The notes under the pieces are model-generated. The model did no database searches. It worked only from the letters and a program-made list of their open reading frames with translations, and was not told the origin of the DNA. A stretch of 64,000 nt of DNA, from positions 97,320 to 161,319 of the forward strand of contig NZ_MLCQ01000010.1 of NCBI RefSeq assembly GCF_001875725.1, in the 5' to 3' direction. The position numbers and the translations under genes were made by a program. This document shows, in pieces, positions 18,409 to 28,509 of this stretch (the stretch's first letter is position 1; the number at the start of each line of letters is the position of its first letter). The DNA is from Corynebacterium sp. NML140438. Lineage in GTDB: Bacteria; Actinomycetota; Actinomycetes; Mycobacteriales; Mycobacteriaceae.

Positions 18409-18579
18409 GGCACCAGATTCCTGCTTTTCGGCGGGCGGTTTTTGCGTTTCCCCAGGTCGCGGGTTTGTGCGGAGGAATTTGGTGTCTGGGAAAAGGGGTG
18501 AGTGACAAAGGACGCAACCCACTTTTCACGACCTGGGCTTTTGCGGGGGTTTGCCGACAGGATTGCGTCCTTTGTCACT
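18409..18579. repeat. Composite intergenic inverted-repeat element, copy 2
   Basis: F2 (18409-18486) begins GGCACCAGATTCC and ends GGAATTTGGTGTC. F1 (18501-18579) has perfect 17-bp ends, AGTGACAAAGGACGCAA and its exact complement. It is in the same orientation as the copy at 10210-10395 and starts 27 bp after the YhgE stop codon. The rest of the 323-bp gap holds only the promoter region of the next gene. Confidence 0.8.
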
Positions 18580-18704
18580 GCGCCCCCAACCCGACTGGAA
18601 GTCCTGCGCTCCCCCTCTGCACGTGATTTCTTCGACTGGTAGACTCGCCACATTGTTGATGCGTCAACACGCATTGCGATCTACCAATAACGAAGGAGCA
18701 CACT

Positions 18705-19124
18705 ATGTCTACATCCGCGAAGCTTGCATCCGTAGCCCTGCGTCTACCGACGGGGCTTTTCATTTTGAACTCCGCTCTGGGCAAGTTCGGCCTCAACCGC
18801 GAGGCCGCCGAGGGCCTCCAGAGCATGGCAGCGACAGGCATCCCTGCACTGAGCAAGTTGGATCCGGAGCAGTTCGGCAAAGGGCTCGCTGTCTCTGAGG
18901 CTGCGGTGGCTGGCACGCTGCTCGCCCCCTTGGTCAGCAATCGCCTCGCCGGCGCAGCCCTCAGCACATTTGGTGCCGGCCTGCTGACGATGTACTTCAA
19001 CAACGACGCCATGACTGAGGACGACGGCATCCGCCCCTCCCACGATGGCCTTTCCTTGGCGAAGGACTCCTGGCTGGTTTCGATGGGTGCTGCGTTGATG
19101 GCGTTGCCGAAGAAGCGCAAGTAG
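18705..19124 (+). CDS. Small predicted membrane protein, DoxX-like
   Basis: A 139-residue protein with three to four hydrophobic helices (LASVALRLPTGLFILNSALGKFG; LAVSEAAVAGTLLAPLV; LAGAALSTFGAGLLTMYF; SWLVSMGAALMALP). The length and the first helix resemble DoxX-like quinone-associated proteins, but the similarity is weak and the function is unknown. AAGGAG precedes the ATG. A bidirectional terminator separates it from the large surface protein gene on the other strand. Confidence 0.65.
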   Translation: MSTSAKLASVALRLPTGLFILNSALGKFGLNREAAEGLQSMAATGIPALSKLDPEQFGKGLAVSEAAVAGTLLAPLVSNRLAGAALSTFGAGLLTMYFNNDAMTEDDGIRPSHDGLSLAKDSWLVSMGAALMALPKKRK

Positions 19125-19146
19125 CCGATACGCTTTACTGCAAGAG

Positions 19147-19188
19147 AAAACCCGGCCCGCGCACCGTGTGGTGTGCGGGCCGGGTTTT
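19147..19188. terminator. Bidirectional terminator
   Basis: AAAACCCGGCCCGCGCAC and GTGTGCGGGCCGGGTTTT pair over 18 positions with one G-T mismatch around a 6-base loop, giving T-runs on both strands. It serves the plus-strand DoxX-like gene and the minus-strand surface protein gene. Confidence 0.9.
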
Positions 19189-19224
19189 GTTATGCCCTGG
19201 CCTCAGCCTGAGGCGGAGTCAACG

Positions 19225-22200
19225 TTAGTTGTTCCCCGCTGGCTTGTCCTCGGAAGGCTTTGCTTCCTCGGAGGTCTGGTTGTCCTTCTTGGAGGAACCG
19301 TCAATCAGGGTCTTGTTGCCGGTTGCCTTGCCCAGCTGGTAGGAGGACGTTGCTTCGTCCACACCACAGCTACGCAGGACGACGTCCATGATGATCAGGC
19401 CGGCGGTGATGGCACCGAGGGCGCCACCTGCAAGACCCAGCATCTGCGGGTTCGCTACCTGGAGTGCACCCTGCAGACCAGCGGCGGTCTCTGCGCGGTC
19501 GCGGTCGTAGATACCCAGGCCACGCTGGATATCGTCATTCGCGCGCTTAATCGCGGCGTTGAGCTGAGCGTTCAGGTTCTCGAGGCCCGGAACGCGGACC
19601 TGCGACAGGATGCCCAGCGGGACCAGCAGCAGCAGTGGCGATGCCATGCCGACCAGGCCAGCGATGCACTTCGGGTCCTTGAAGTTCGCGTTGGAGGAAC
19701 CAGACTGCTCAACCTGGACGTTCACCTCGATCTTGGATAAGGCCTTTTCGTACGGGTCGCCCGGCAGCAGTGGAACGACCGTGATGTTTCCGATCTTGGC
19801 AGGAGTGATGATCCACTTGCCGTTCTCAAACTTCACGTCGGCCTGACCGCCCTTGATGTCGAACTTCAGCTTGCTGAGGTCGATATCGTTGTTGGCGTTC
19901 GGGTCCTTCTCGATGATGATCTGACCGTTCTTGCCTCGCGTGATCTTGAACAGCTTGTTCGGATCAGCGATGTTCGCGCCCTGAGAGGTGCTCCAGCCCT
20001 GCGGCAGGACGGAAACGACGTATTTCGTCACCAGGTCGCCGTCGCCGTTGTACTCCTCGATAACGAGCTGCTTGTTGCCAGCTTCCGGCTTCGGCGTGAA
20101 CTTGAACTTACCGTTCTCCTCCTTGGTGGTGACCAAGTCGGCGCCCTGTGCTACCACGAACTTGTTGCCCGCCTGAGCCGGAGTGATCTCAGACTCCTGG
20201 CCCACAAGTGCACCAGTGTTGATCTGCTTGTACTTGCGTTCCTTACCCGGAGTGATGTTCAGGGTGTAGCGAGCGACAATGTTGCCCTCAGAGTCGATTT
20301 CCTGAACAATGCCGGACTTGCCAGCGGTTCCGGCCTTCGGCTTCGCTACCCATTCGGAAAGCTTGTTGCCGTTAGCGTCAACCGAGCCGCTGTCGACGGT
20401 CTTGGTTTCGAAGTTCTCTGCACCACTTGCCCACACCATGGTGTTCGGCTTGATGCCGAGCACGCGGAACTCAGAGGTCTCTGGGAGTTCCATCGTACGT
20501 GCGCCTTCGCCGTTACCAGCGCCGACGGTGAAGACGTAGTTCGCGTAGACGCCACGATCGTCTGCAACCTGGAAGGTGAACACCTTACCAACTGCGTCCT
20601 TGCGTGGCTTCACGATGAAGGCGTTGTCCTGCTCCGATACCTCGAAGAACTGATGCATCTGCTCGGTGATATCGGTGACGTTGCCCTTGCCCTCAGCAGT
20701 CTTGCCGGTCGAATCAACCGGTGCGACCTTGCCTTCGAACACCTTGAAGATCTTGTCGCCGTCGTGGCGGGCAAGCTTCGCGACTCCATCGGTAGTGATC
20801 GGACGCTCAATGGTCCGGTTCGTGTCACGCCCAGGGGTCAAGGTGAAGGTGTAGCGCTCGAAGAGGTAGCCGTCCTTGGTGCGGTTCTCCACAACGACCT
20901 TGCCGTTCGCGTTACGCAGCGGCTTCAGCGCCATGGTGGAGCCGTCTTCAGGCTTGGATTCCAGCAGTTCCCCACCTTCGACAAGCTTCAGGTTGGTGCC
21001 CTGAATCATCATGTCATTGTCAGTGGTGATGTCGTGGTTAAGTTCCTTGACTTCACCTGGCTTGACGTTGACAACCCACTCCGTGATGACGAGCTCAACG
21101 TACGGCTTGTTCTCGTTATTCGGGTCGTGCTTGATCTTGTCCCCAACGAGTTCAGGGTTCAAGAGTTCCGCGTCGCCGTGGTCCTTCGGCTGGTTGTTTT
21201 CGTCGATGCCGTACCAGCGGATCGTTTCCTGTACGCGAACCGTGCCTTCGGCTCCAGGCTTAAAGCGGAAACGCATGTCGGTGACGTCGCCGTTTTCGTT
21301 CTTCTTCGGCTCACCGTCATGGATGATCAGGTCTTCGCCTTTGACGATGTGAAGGTTGTTGTTCCGCTCGTCGCCGGTGCGGATCGTCATCAGAGAGCGA
21401 TCGATGGTGTCGCGGTTACGGATTTCCTTGTCGAGGGAGTTGCGATCACGTGCAGGGTTGATCTGGATGTTCCAGACACCGCGCAGCTCGCCCTTCTCAT
21501 CGTGTACCTGCACGACAACCTTGCTGACGTCGCCTGCCTTTGCGGCAGCATCGGTCGGCTTGATAACCCACTTGCCGTTCTCTTCGACGATCGTGGCGTA
21601 GTCGGTGCCGTTGCCGAGAATCTTCGCGGTGAGCTTGTCCTGCTTCTCGATCTCAACCTGGCCGTCGTGGTTGATAATGACGTCGCGGATGTCCGGGCCA
21701 GCGTTCGGATCCTTCTTCACGACGAAGGTGAACTCGTACTTACGGCCATCCTTGTCGAAGAAGACGTAGGTCGCCTCGCCTTCGACACCCTCGTTCGGAA
21801 CGATGCGCCAGTTGTCGCCGTCCTCGACGATCTCCTTGATCACATTGTTCTTGTCTTCGACCTTCTCGTACTTCGTGCCACCACGACGCTCAACATAGCC
21901 GACGGAGGTGTCAGCGATCTCGCGGGTGACCTTGTACGTGGACTTGAAATTCTCGATGGTGATGATGTTTTCCTTCTCAACACCATCCTTCGACGTGATC
22001 TTCACATGGACTTGGCCGTGGGAGTTCTTATCCTTCGGCGTGACAACAATGTTTCCGGCGTTGTCGTCCTGAACAAGAGCGATGTCGCCGCCCTTGGTGA
22101 CCTCGACCTTGTCGCCTTCCTGGATCTTGATCTTGACGCGATCGGATCCACCCTGGTTGATGTTGTAGAAGTAGTTGTTGACGATCTTGTTCAGGTGCTC

Positions 22201-23745
22201 AATCTCACCAGTGCGATCATTGATCTGCAGCTGGTAGATGAACTCGTTGCCGTTCTCATCGGTCACGACGATCTCAACAACACCGGATCCCTTGAAGCCT
22301 TCCTTCGGCGTGATGATCAGGTTGTTGTTCTTGTCGCGGTCAACAATGACAAGATCCTCGCCGCGCGTAATGCGCCAGGAGTAGCCCTGCTTCTTCAGGT
22401 CGCCCATGTCGAGGATCTTCTTCTCGTCCTTGTGGCGAATGTCGATCGTGTTGTGGATCTCGTGAACTTCCTTGGTGATCTGGGTCTCGTATTCCCGGAT
22501 GATCTCCTTGACGTTCACATTCGTGGAAGTCGTCGTGGTGGTCGACTGGGCAGTCGTCGTCTCCGTGACGTCGGTCGGGGTGACCTCAACCGTTGTTGAA
22601 ACCGTAGTGTATGCAGTCGAAGTCGTCGGAGTGGTGTGCTCCTTGATCGTGGTCACGACTGGCGTCTCAGTCACGGTCGACGTAGACGTCACCTTGTTGC
22701 CGGGGACCGTCTCTGTCGTGACGTACGGTTCTGGCTTGGTCGTGCGCGTCGTGGTAACCGGGGTGCCGTTCCTACGAACCGTGGTTTGGTACGTTGAAGC
22801 CTCAGGCGTCACGGTCTTGGTGGTGAGGCTCGGCGGAAGCGTCGTTGTCGTTTCGACGGTACGTGGCGGGATCTTCTTCCAGGACGTCACCGTGGTACCT
22901 GGAATCGTCGTGACGGTGGTGATGGTGCTCTTCGGCACGGTCACCGTGGTCTCGACAGTCTTCGGCGGCTGAGGCTTTGGTGTCTTCGGCTTCTCCAGGC
23001 CCGGCTGGGACGGGATAATCAGTCGCTGCGTGGTGTACTGCTGGGTGTAGCTCAGGTTGAAGCCGTAGTTGTTCGGCACCAAGACAACCAGGTACTGTTC
23101 GTCGCTCACCGACTGACGGATCCTAGCCATCGCGGCATCATCGACTACGAGGTAGAAGGTCGCGTGGTTCTTGCTGTCCATGTAGCGACCGATCTTGAAA
23201 CCGGTCAGCTGAGTAAACTGACGCTGACGCTCCGGCTTCATAAAGATGCCTTCACGGACCAGCTTCAAAGAATCAGGATTGTTGGAAAGAAGCGCCTGCA
23301 TCAGCGTCATCTTGTCCCTAGCGCCGCTCAGGTTGCCGCTGCGCTGATCCTTCATGATGGCTTGCATCAGGTTGATGGCGCCCTTTTCAACGTCCTTGTT
23401 GATGGATCCACCGTGGCCATATTGACCCGACTCACCCGTCAGCTTGCGGTAGCTGTAGCCGGACGGGTTATCCCAAGGGTTCGCAATGCCCCAGTCGATG
23501 CACCAACCCGGGCCGTACTGGGTCTGAAGCAGGTCAGACTTCGTCATGTCCGACTTAGAGAGCTTAGCCCACTCCCGCTGTTCCTGCTTGACCTGCGCGA
23601 GCTCCTCTGGCGAGAGTTCTTTGTATGCACTAGTAACCGCGATGTCTGCGCTCGCGTTCGGCGCAAGAACATGGGCAGTGCTAACGGCCATGACACCCGA
23701 AATCAGGCCGGCCATGATTCGCTTCTTAAGATGTGCGTTTTGCAA
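19225..23745 (-). CDS. Giant secreted surface protein A (adhesin-like)
   Basis: About 1,506 residues, read from a TTG at 23743-23745 preceded by AAGGA with 8 bases spacing. This start gives a textbook signal peptide (KKRIMAGLISGVMAVSTA...ASA). A longer in-frame start at 23835 has no ribosome binding site and hides the signal. The order is: an N-terminal domain with GPGWCIDWG and FTQLTGF (to about 260); a Thr/Val-rich linker of repeated VTVP/TTVT units (to about 430); a long array of 60-90-residue beta-type repeats of the kind LVIVDRDKNNNLIITPKEG...VTDENG; and a C-terminal part with two hydrophobic segments (ASPLLLLVPLGILSQV; LAGGALGAITAGLIIMDVVL). There is no LPXTG motif. A surface stalk is inferred. 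It is paralogous to the next gene upstream. Confidence 0.8.
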   Translation of the reverse strand: MQNAHLKKRIMAGLISGVMAVSTAHVLAPNASADIAVTSAYKELSPEELAQVKQEQREWAKLSKSDMTKSDLLQTQYGPGWCIDWGIANPWDNPSGYSYRKLTGESGQYGHGGSINKDVEKGAINLMQAIMKDQRSGNLSGARDKMTLMQALLSNNPDSLKLVREGIFMKPERQRQFTQLTGFKIGRYMDSKNHATFYLVVDDAAMARIRQSVSDEQYLVVLVPNNYGFNLSYTQQYTTQRLIIPSQPGLEKPKTPKPQPPKTVETTVTVPKSTITTVTTIPGTTVTSWKKIPPRTVETTTTLPPSLTTKTVTPEASTYQTTVRRNGTPVTTTRTTKPEPYVTTETVPGNKVTSTSTVTETPVVTTIKEHTTPTTSTAYTTVSTTVEVTPTDVTETTTAQSTTTTTSTNVNVKEIIREYETQITKEVHEIHNTIDIRHKDEKKILDMGDLKKQGYSWRITRGEDLVIVDRDKNNNLIITPKEGFKGSGVVEIVVTDENGNEFIYQLQINDRTGEIEHLNKIVNNYFYNINQGGSDRVKIKIQEGDKVEVTKGGDIALVQDDNAGNIVVTPKDKNSHGQVHVKITSKDGVEKENIITIENFKSTYKVTREIADTSVGYVERRGGTKYEKVEDKNNVIKEIVEDGDNWRIVPNEGVEGEATYVFFDKDGRKYEFTFVVKKDPNAGPDIRDVIINHDGQVEIEKQDKLTAKILGNGTDYATIVEENGKWVIKPTDAAAKAGDVSKVVVQVHDEKGELRGVWNIQINPARDRNSLDKEIRNRDTIDRSLMTIRTGDERNNNLHIVKGEDLIIHDGEPKKNENGDVTDMRFRFKPGAEGTVRVQETIRWYGIDENNQPKDHGDAELLNPELVGDKIKHDPNNENKPYVELVITEWVVNVKPGEVKELNHDITTDNDMMIQGTNLKLVEGGELLESKPEDGSTMALKPLRNANGKVVVENRTKDGYLFERYTFTLTPGRDTNRTIERPITTDGVAKLARHDGDKIFKVFEGKVAPVDSTGKTAEGKGNVTDITEQMHQFFEVSEQDNAFIVKPRKDAVGKVFTFQVADDRGVYANYVFTVGAGNGEGARTMELPETSEFRVLGIKPNTMVWASGAENFETKTVDSGSVDANGNKLSEWVAKPKAGTAGKSGIVQEIDSEGNIVARYTLNITPGKERKYKQINTGALVGQESEITPAQAGNKFVVAQGADLVTTKEENGKFKFTPKPEAGNKQLVIEEYNGDGDLVTKYVVSVLPQGWSTSQGANIADPNKLFKITRGKNGQIIIEKDPNANNDIDLSKLKFDIKGGQADVKFENGKWIITPAKIGNITVVPLLPGDPYEKALSKIEVNVQVEQSGSSNANFKDPKCIAGLVGMASPLLLLVPLGILSQVRVPGLENLNAQLNAAIKRANDDIQRGLGIYDRDRAETAAGLQGALQVANPQMLGLAGGALGAITAGLIIMDVVLRSCGVDEATSSYQLGKATGNKTLIDGSSKKDNQTSEEAKPSEDKPAGNN

Positions 23746-24034
23746 CGGCTCAATCCTTAAAAATCGTAGGAGATATTCGAAGCAGCCTGAAGACCATCTG
23801 AACACGGATCCACAAACTGACAGACATTTATTCAATCACAAAAACCGCCCCGAACGTAGTCCACTACGCCCCCACCACCACAAAAACACCACCACAACCC
23901 ACAAAAACACACCCCACACACCCCAAAAACCCCCTGACCAGCACCTTCACAAAACCTGCCAAAGTATGCAACAAAAACGTGATCTATCACACCCAAAACA
24001 CCACCGCCACCAAACAGGGGGAACACATGTCAAC
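23696..24034 (-). repeat. 339-bp duplicated leader/signal-peptide segment, copy 1
   Basis: This segment matches 28460-28798 at a constant offset of 4,764 bp; I noticed only two mismatches (23711 and 23993). It covers the ribosome binding site, the first 16 codons of surface protein A and about 290 bp of upstream DNA, including the dyads CGTAGT-CC-ACTACG (23855-23868) and GTGATCTATCAC (23979-23990). The 354-bp gap upstream of the gene holds nothing else but the terminator of gene B. Confidence 0.95.
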
Positions 24035-24055
24035 CCGTTCACCTCGCTGAATGGC

Positions 24056-24087
24056 AAAAGGCCCCTTCCACAAGAGGAAGGGGCCTT
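24056..24087 (-). terminator. Terminator of surface protein B gene
   Basis: AAGGCCCCTTCC and GGAAGGGGCCTT form an exact 12-bp stem with a 6-base loop, followed on the minus strand by TTTTGCC, 13 bp after the stop codon of the B gene. Confidence 0.88.
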
Positions 24088-24099
24088 CAACGCCAGCGA

Positions 24100-27000
24100 T
24101 TAGTTCTCAGGCGCTGCCGGAGTTGTCGTCTCGGTGGCAGGAACTGGGGTCACAGTCCTCACCACGTCGCCCTTCTTGGAAGAGCCGTAGACCAACGTGT
24201 CGTTCCCCGTCGCCTTACCAATCTGGTAGGACGAGGTCTTATCGCCCTGGCCACAGGAGCGGAGCACGGCGTCGACAATCAGGAGGCCAGCGGTAATCGT
24301 GCCCAGGGCACCGCCGGCAAGGCCGAGGAGCTCAGGGTTCACCGCGCTGAACGCGCCCTGGAGACCCGCGGCGCGCTCTGCGCGGTCACGGTCGTAGATG
24401 CCCATGCCGCGCTGGATGCGGTCATTAGCCTCGCGCACAGCGGCGTTCAGCTTGCCATGGATACCTTCCAGGCCCGGGATGCGGACCTGGGAAAGGATGC
24501 CCAGCGGGATCAAAAGGAGCAGCGGCGACGCGATACCGACGAGGGACGCGATGCACTTACCGTCAGAGGAGGTAGCAACCTTGTCCTTGATGACAACATT
24601 GACCTGAACCTCATCCTGCTTCTGGCCGTTAATCCACGGCGTGAAGTAGATGTGGGTCGTGTTAGGCGTGATGCCACCTTCACCCGGCTTGATCGTGATG
24701 GAACCGTCAGGGTTCTTCTCGATCATCTTTGGATCAACCGGCTTGCAGTTGTTCGGGCCCTCGCACACCTTGATGTCGCTGATCTTGCCACCATCAGGGA
24801 TGACGATGCGCCAGGAGCCGTCTGGGTTCGGGCTGACATCGGAGTTGCCAGGCTTGACGATGATGTTGCCCTCAGACGTAGCTGGGACGTCGATATCCAG
24901 AATGCGGACTGGGTTGCCCTCGTGGTCCACTTCCTCAATCTGGACGCGGCCAGACTTGCCAGGGCGCGGCTTCAGCGTGAAAGTGCCAGGCGTCGTCGGG
25001 ATGTCCTCGATGATGTCCTCACCGCGGAGCACGCGGAACTTGTTTTCGCCCTTGCCCGGAATGATCTTGTCGGTGAGCTTCGGCTGGTAGACACGACGCT
25101 CCTCGACGAAGTTCAGCGCACCGTGATCCTCGATGATGGTGATGTTGTGCTTCTTCACAACATTGCCATTGCTGTCCTTCTCGACGACGACGACCTTGCC
25201 ACCCTTCGAGCCTTCCTTCATGCGAAGGATGTAACGACCCTCGGTGTCCTGGACGATCTCGACGTTATTCTGACCTTCAACAATCTCGTACTTGTGATTG
25301 TTGACGATGGTGACGTCGAAGGTGCCCTTTTCCGTGATCGTGTACGAACGCTCAAAGTTGTCGTTCGAGCCGGATCCGCCCTTGCCCTTCGTGATGTTCA
25401 GGATGAACTTCTGGTAGACAGAGCCGCTCTCATCGGTGACCTCGACAACGACCTTGCCTTCAGCGCCGTCGTTCGGCGTGACGACCCACTCGTTGCCGTT
25501 GTTGGAGAGGTCGGCAAGGTCGCCGCCCTCGACAATCTTGACGGTGTCGCCTGGGTTCACGTTCGTGGTGAACTTGTCATCCGAGGTGATCTCGAAGGAG
25601 GTCGTGTTTGCCTCGTTTGGCGTGACGTTGTAAACGAAACGCTTGATCGGCAGGTCACGAGAGTTCTGAATCTCGATGACGACCTTGCCCGACACACCCT
25701 TCTTCAGCGTGAGGTCCTGGCCACCCTGTGGGTTGACCTTGCCATTGAGGAGCTCTGCGCCAGCCACGACGACAAACTTCTGGTTATCCTTCACGGAAGG
25801 AAGCGTCATCTTCGAACCAGCAGGGAGATCCTGCTTGACTTCATCGACCTTGGACTCGGTCACCGTGATGATGTGCTCGATCAGTTCGTGGCCGCCCTGG
25901 GTCTTCTCCACGACGCGGATCTCGCCGACGAAGTTCGGGTTCGGCATGAGGTAGAACTTGTTCGGATCGTTCTCATCCTTGACCCAGCTGAAGTTGTCCG
26001 TGCCTTCTGGGAAGGTGAACTCGTTGCTGGCTAGACCCTTCGTGAGGATCAGGGTACGACGGTTAGACACCGTAGTCGGGACGGTCTGCTTCGCAGGCTT
26101 GGCCTCGGCCGGGGTGACCACGATGGTGAAGACGCCGACCAGCTGGCCATTGGAGTCCTTCACGTGCGCAACGATCAGGCCGTCATCGGTTGGCTTCAGG
26201 TTCCACTTGCCGTCGCCCTCGAGCTGTTCCGGTGGGACAAGCTCCTTGCCGCGGACGATCTCGATCTTGTCGCCCGGCTGGCCCTCAATGTCGGCCCCTT
26301 CGCCGACGGAGATGATCTTCGTCTGGGAATCAACAAGAACGTTGCGGCCGTCGCGCACGTCGAGGGTGAAGACGAAGGTCTCGCCCTTATCGTTCTTGGC
26401 CCGGACGACGACCTTGCCAGTCTTGCCGGCCTTCGGGGTGAGTACCCACTGGTCGCCCTTCTTCTCAAGGGACTCAATGATGTCATCGCCCTGCAGTACC
26501 TCGGGCTCGCCAACGATGTTGTCAACCTCGATCTTGTACGAGGAGACGTTACCGATTACGCGGGTCTGGTTGTACTTGTTCGGGTTCGTGTCAACGTTGA
26601 ACTCGTAGTTCTCTTCGTTGCCAGTTGGTTGACCATTCTTATCAACCTCGAAGACCTTGACCTTCACCTTGCCGGTGATGACGCCATCATTGACGTTCAC
26701 GTTCAGGGTGTCGCCATCCTCGGTGGTCTTTACCAGATCCTTGCCCTCGGTGACCTCGTACTTCCAGCCCTTCGGCAGCTTGATGGACTGGTCGAGGCCA
26801 GTGACGGCAACGTTGAAGAAGTGGTTGTTCACGCGAACGGTCTTCTCAGTGGTCTTCTGGGAATCCTTGTTCACCACGTGGATGGTGTACTCGTAGCGGT
26901 TGCCGTCGCCGTCGGTAATGACGATGCGGACGTCGCCCTCACCCTGCTTCTTCGGGGTGACAACGAGACGGTTGCCTTCCTTGGTTACCTCGACCAGGCC

Positions 27001-28509
27001 CTGGGAGTCGTCGACAAACTCGATCTTCCAGTTGCCCGACTTGTTAGGCTCGATGACCTTGGACTCGCTCTTGTTGGAGAAGTCGTAGACGTAGTTGTAC
27101 TTGTAGAAGTGACGCTCGACCGTGGTGGTCTTGCGGCTCTCCGAAACGCGGGTGACGGTGGTGTCAACAACCTTGGTCACCGTCGACGGATCGGCTTGAA
27201 CCGTCTTGGTCTCGGTCTTCGGATCCAGCGTCTTCGTCGCGGTGACGTAGGTTGGCTCGGTCACGGTAACCGTCGGACGCACCTTGTTCGTCTCAGTAAT
27301 CGTCGGACGCACCGTCGAGGTTTCAGTGACGGTGACAGGGGTCTTCTTCTCGACGACGATAACGTCGCGCGGAGCCGTCACGGTCTCAGTGACGATGGTG
27401 GCTTCGCCGTCCTCAAACACAGGAACGGTGACGACTGGCCGTGGTGCAGTCTCAGTGACCGTCACTGGATCTGGGACCTCGGTCTTCTCCGTCTTGTAGA
27501 TCTCCTGGAACTCGCGGGTTACCGTGACCTCCGGACGCTCCGTGATGGTCTCATAATCGAGGCCCTCATGCTTGTACACGGTCTTAGTGACGGTCGGCTG
27601 ACCGGTTTCGGTCACGGTCGAGGTGCTACCCGGGCCCTCGGTGACAGTGACGGTGGTAGTCACAGTGCCGCCACCATTGCCGCCGCCTGGGCGTGGGTAG
27701 AAGCCGTCCAAACCAGGCTGTGTCGGAGGAATCAGACGCTGGAAGGTCGCCTCACGACCATCCTGGTAGATGTTGTAATCCTTCGGCAGCAGGATGGTGA
27801 CGTACTCGCCAGGACGGACGTTGCTGGAGACGCGGCTGAACGCAGCCTGGTCCTTGACCAGCGCGAAGTTCGGCTGGAAGCTGTCGTTGCCGCCGAAGAC
27901 GGCGCTGACACGGAAACCGGTCCACTGGGTGAACTCCTGGTTAGTGACGCGAACGCCGTTCTGCGCCTGGCCGTTCAGGATGTAGGAACGCTGGCCATCC
28001 AGCACGCTCTTGTTGTTCGACAGCAGCGCCTGCAGGGCGACGTTCTTCTTCTTGACGTCGCCGAGGTTACCCTCGTACCAGGATTTCAGCATCGACTTCG
28101 TCAACGAGATCGATGCAGTCTCGATGTCAGCGTTAATACCAAGGCTGCCGTTGAAGCCGTTAAAGCCGTACAGGCCGGACATGCCGTCCAGCTTGCGCAG
28201 CTCATAACCCTGGGTTTGCAGGTTTGGCTGTGGTTTCTCAAGATCAATGCACCAGCCCGGGCCGAGCGGGGTGACCTGCATCCAGGTCTCCAGCATTTTC
28301 TTGTACTCACCCTGGTTGGTGAGCATGCTGATCTTTTCGGTGTTAAAGCGCAGCGCCTCAGCGTACTTATCGTTCGGCAGCGAGGAGTACGTACCGGTAA
28401 TGCGCGGGTCCGCGCTTGCGTCCGGGGCGACGACAACTGCGCCACCAGTAATCATTGCGCCCGAAATCAGGCCCGCCATGATTCGCTTCTTAAGATGTGC
28501 GTTTTGCAA
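24100..28509 (-). CDS. Giant secreted surface protein B (adhesin-like)
   Basis: About 1,469 residues from a TTG at 28507-28509 with the same AAGGA site and signal peptide as protein A. It has the same plan: an N-terminal domain with GPGWCIDLE and FTQWTGF, a Thr/Val/Pro linker (VTVTETSTVRPTITE), many beta-type repeats (VKIVEGGDLADLSNNGNEWVVTPNDGAEGKVVVEVTDESG, here split as VKIVEGGDLADL and WVVTPNDGAEGKVVVEV), and the two-helix C-terminal region (PLLLLIPLGILSQVRIPGLE; LLGLAGGALGTITAGLLIVD). N-terminus and C-terminus match A closely while the middle has diverged, as expected after an old duplication with later homogenisation of the ends. No sortase signal. Adhesion is inferred, not shown. Confidence 0.8.
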   Translation of the reverse strand: MQNAHLKKRIMAGLISGAMITGGAVVVAPDASADPRITGTYSSLPNDKYAEALRFNTEKISMLTNQGEYKKMLETWMQVTPLGPGWCIDLEKPQPNLQTQGYELRKLDGMSGLYGFNGFNGSLGINADIETASISLTKSMLKSWYEGNLGDVKKKNVALQALLSNNKSVLDGQRSYILNGQAQNGVRVTNQEFTQWTGFRVSAVFGGNDSFQPNFALVKDQAAFSRVSSNVRPGEYVTILLPKDYNIYQDGREATFQRLIPPTQPGLDGFYPRPGGGNGGGTVTTTVTVTEGPGSTSTVTETGQPTVTKTVYKHEGLDYETITERPEVTVTREFQEIYKTEKTEVPDPVTVTETAPRPVVTVPVFEDGEATIVTETVTAPRDVIVVEKKTPVTVTETSTVRPTITETNKVRPTVTVTEPTYVTATKTLDPKTETKTVQADPSTVTKVVDTTVTRVSESRKTTTVERHFYKYNYVYDFSNKSESKVIEPNKSGNWKIEFVDDSQGLVEVTKEGNRLVVTPKKQGEGDVRIVITDGDGNRYEYTIHVVNKDSQKTTEKTVRVNNHFFNVAVTGLDQSIKLPKGWKYEVTEGKDLVKTTEDGDTLNVNVNDGVITGKVKVKVFEVDKNGQPTGNEENYEFNVDTNPNKYNQTRVIGNVSSYKIEVDNIVGEPEVLQGDDIIESLEKKGDQWVLTPKAGKTGKVVVRAKNDKGETFVFTLDVRDGRNVLVDSQTKIISVGEGADIEGQPGDKIEIVRGKELVPPEQLEGDGKWNLKPTDDGLIVAHVKDSNGQLVGVFTIVVTPAEAKPAKQTVPTTVSNRRTLILTKGLASNEFTFPEGTDNFSWVKDENDPNKFYLMPNPNFVGEIRVVEKTQGGHELIEHIITVTESKVDEVKQDLPAGSKMTLPSVKDNQKFVVVAGAELLNGKVNPQGGQDLTLKKGVSGKVVIEIQNSRDLPIKRFVYNVTPNEANTTSFEITSDDKFTTNVNPGDTVKIVEGGDLADLSNNGNEWVVTPNDGAEGKVVVEVTDESGSVYQKFILNITKGKGGSGSNDNFERSYTITEKGTFDVTIVNNHKYEIVEGQNNVEIVQDTEGRYILRMKEGSKGGKVVVVEKDSNGNVVKKHNITIIEDHGALNFVEERRVYQPKLTDKIIPGKGENKFRVLRGEDIIEDIPTTPGTFTLKPRPGKSGRVQIEEVDHEGNPVRILDIDVPATSEGNIIVKPGNSDVSPNPDGSWRIVIPDGGKISDIKVCEGPNNCKPVDPKMIEKNPDGSITIKPGEGGITPNTTHIYFTPWINGQKQDEVQVNVVIKDKVATSSDGKCIASLVGIASPLLLLIPLGILSQVRIPGLEGIHGKLNAAVREANDRIQRGMGIYDRDRAERAAGLQGAFSAVNPELLGLAGGALGTITAGLLIVDAVLRSCGQGDKTSSYQIGKATGNDTLVYGSSKKGDVVRTVTPVPATETTTPAAPEN

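Noticed and set aside
20653..22599. Long plus-strand frame (648 residues) opposite surface protein A
   Set aside because: Mirror of the coding strand's codon pattern, no start site, no recognisable domains. The same applies to frames at 26164-28524, 24457-26034 and 28927-31974.
23979..23990. GlxR/CRP site GTGATCTATCAC in the surface gene leader
   Set aside because: The half-sites are spaced 4, not 6, bases for TGTGA-N6-TCACA, and the outer T is missing.
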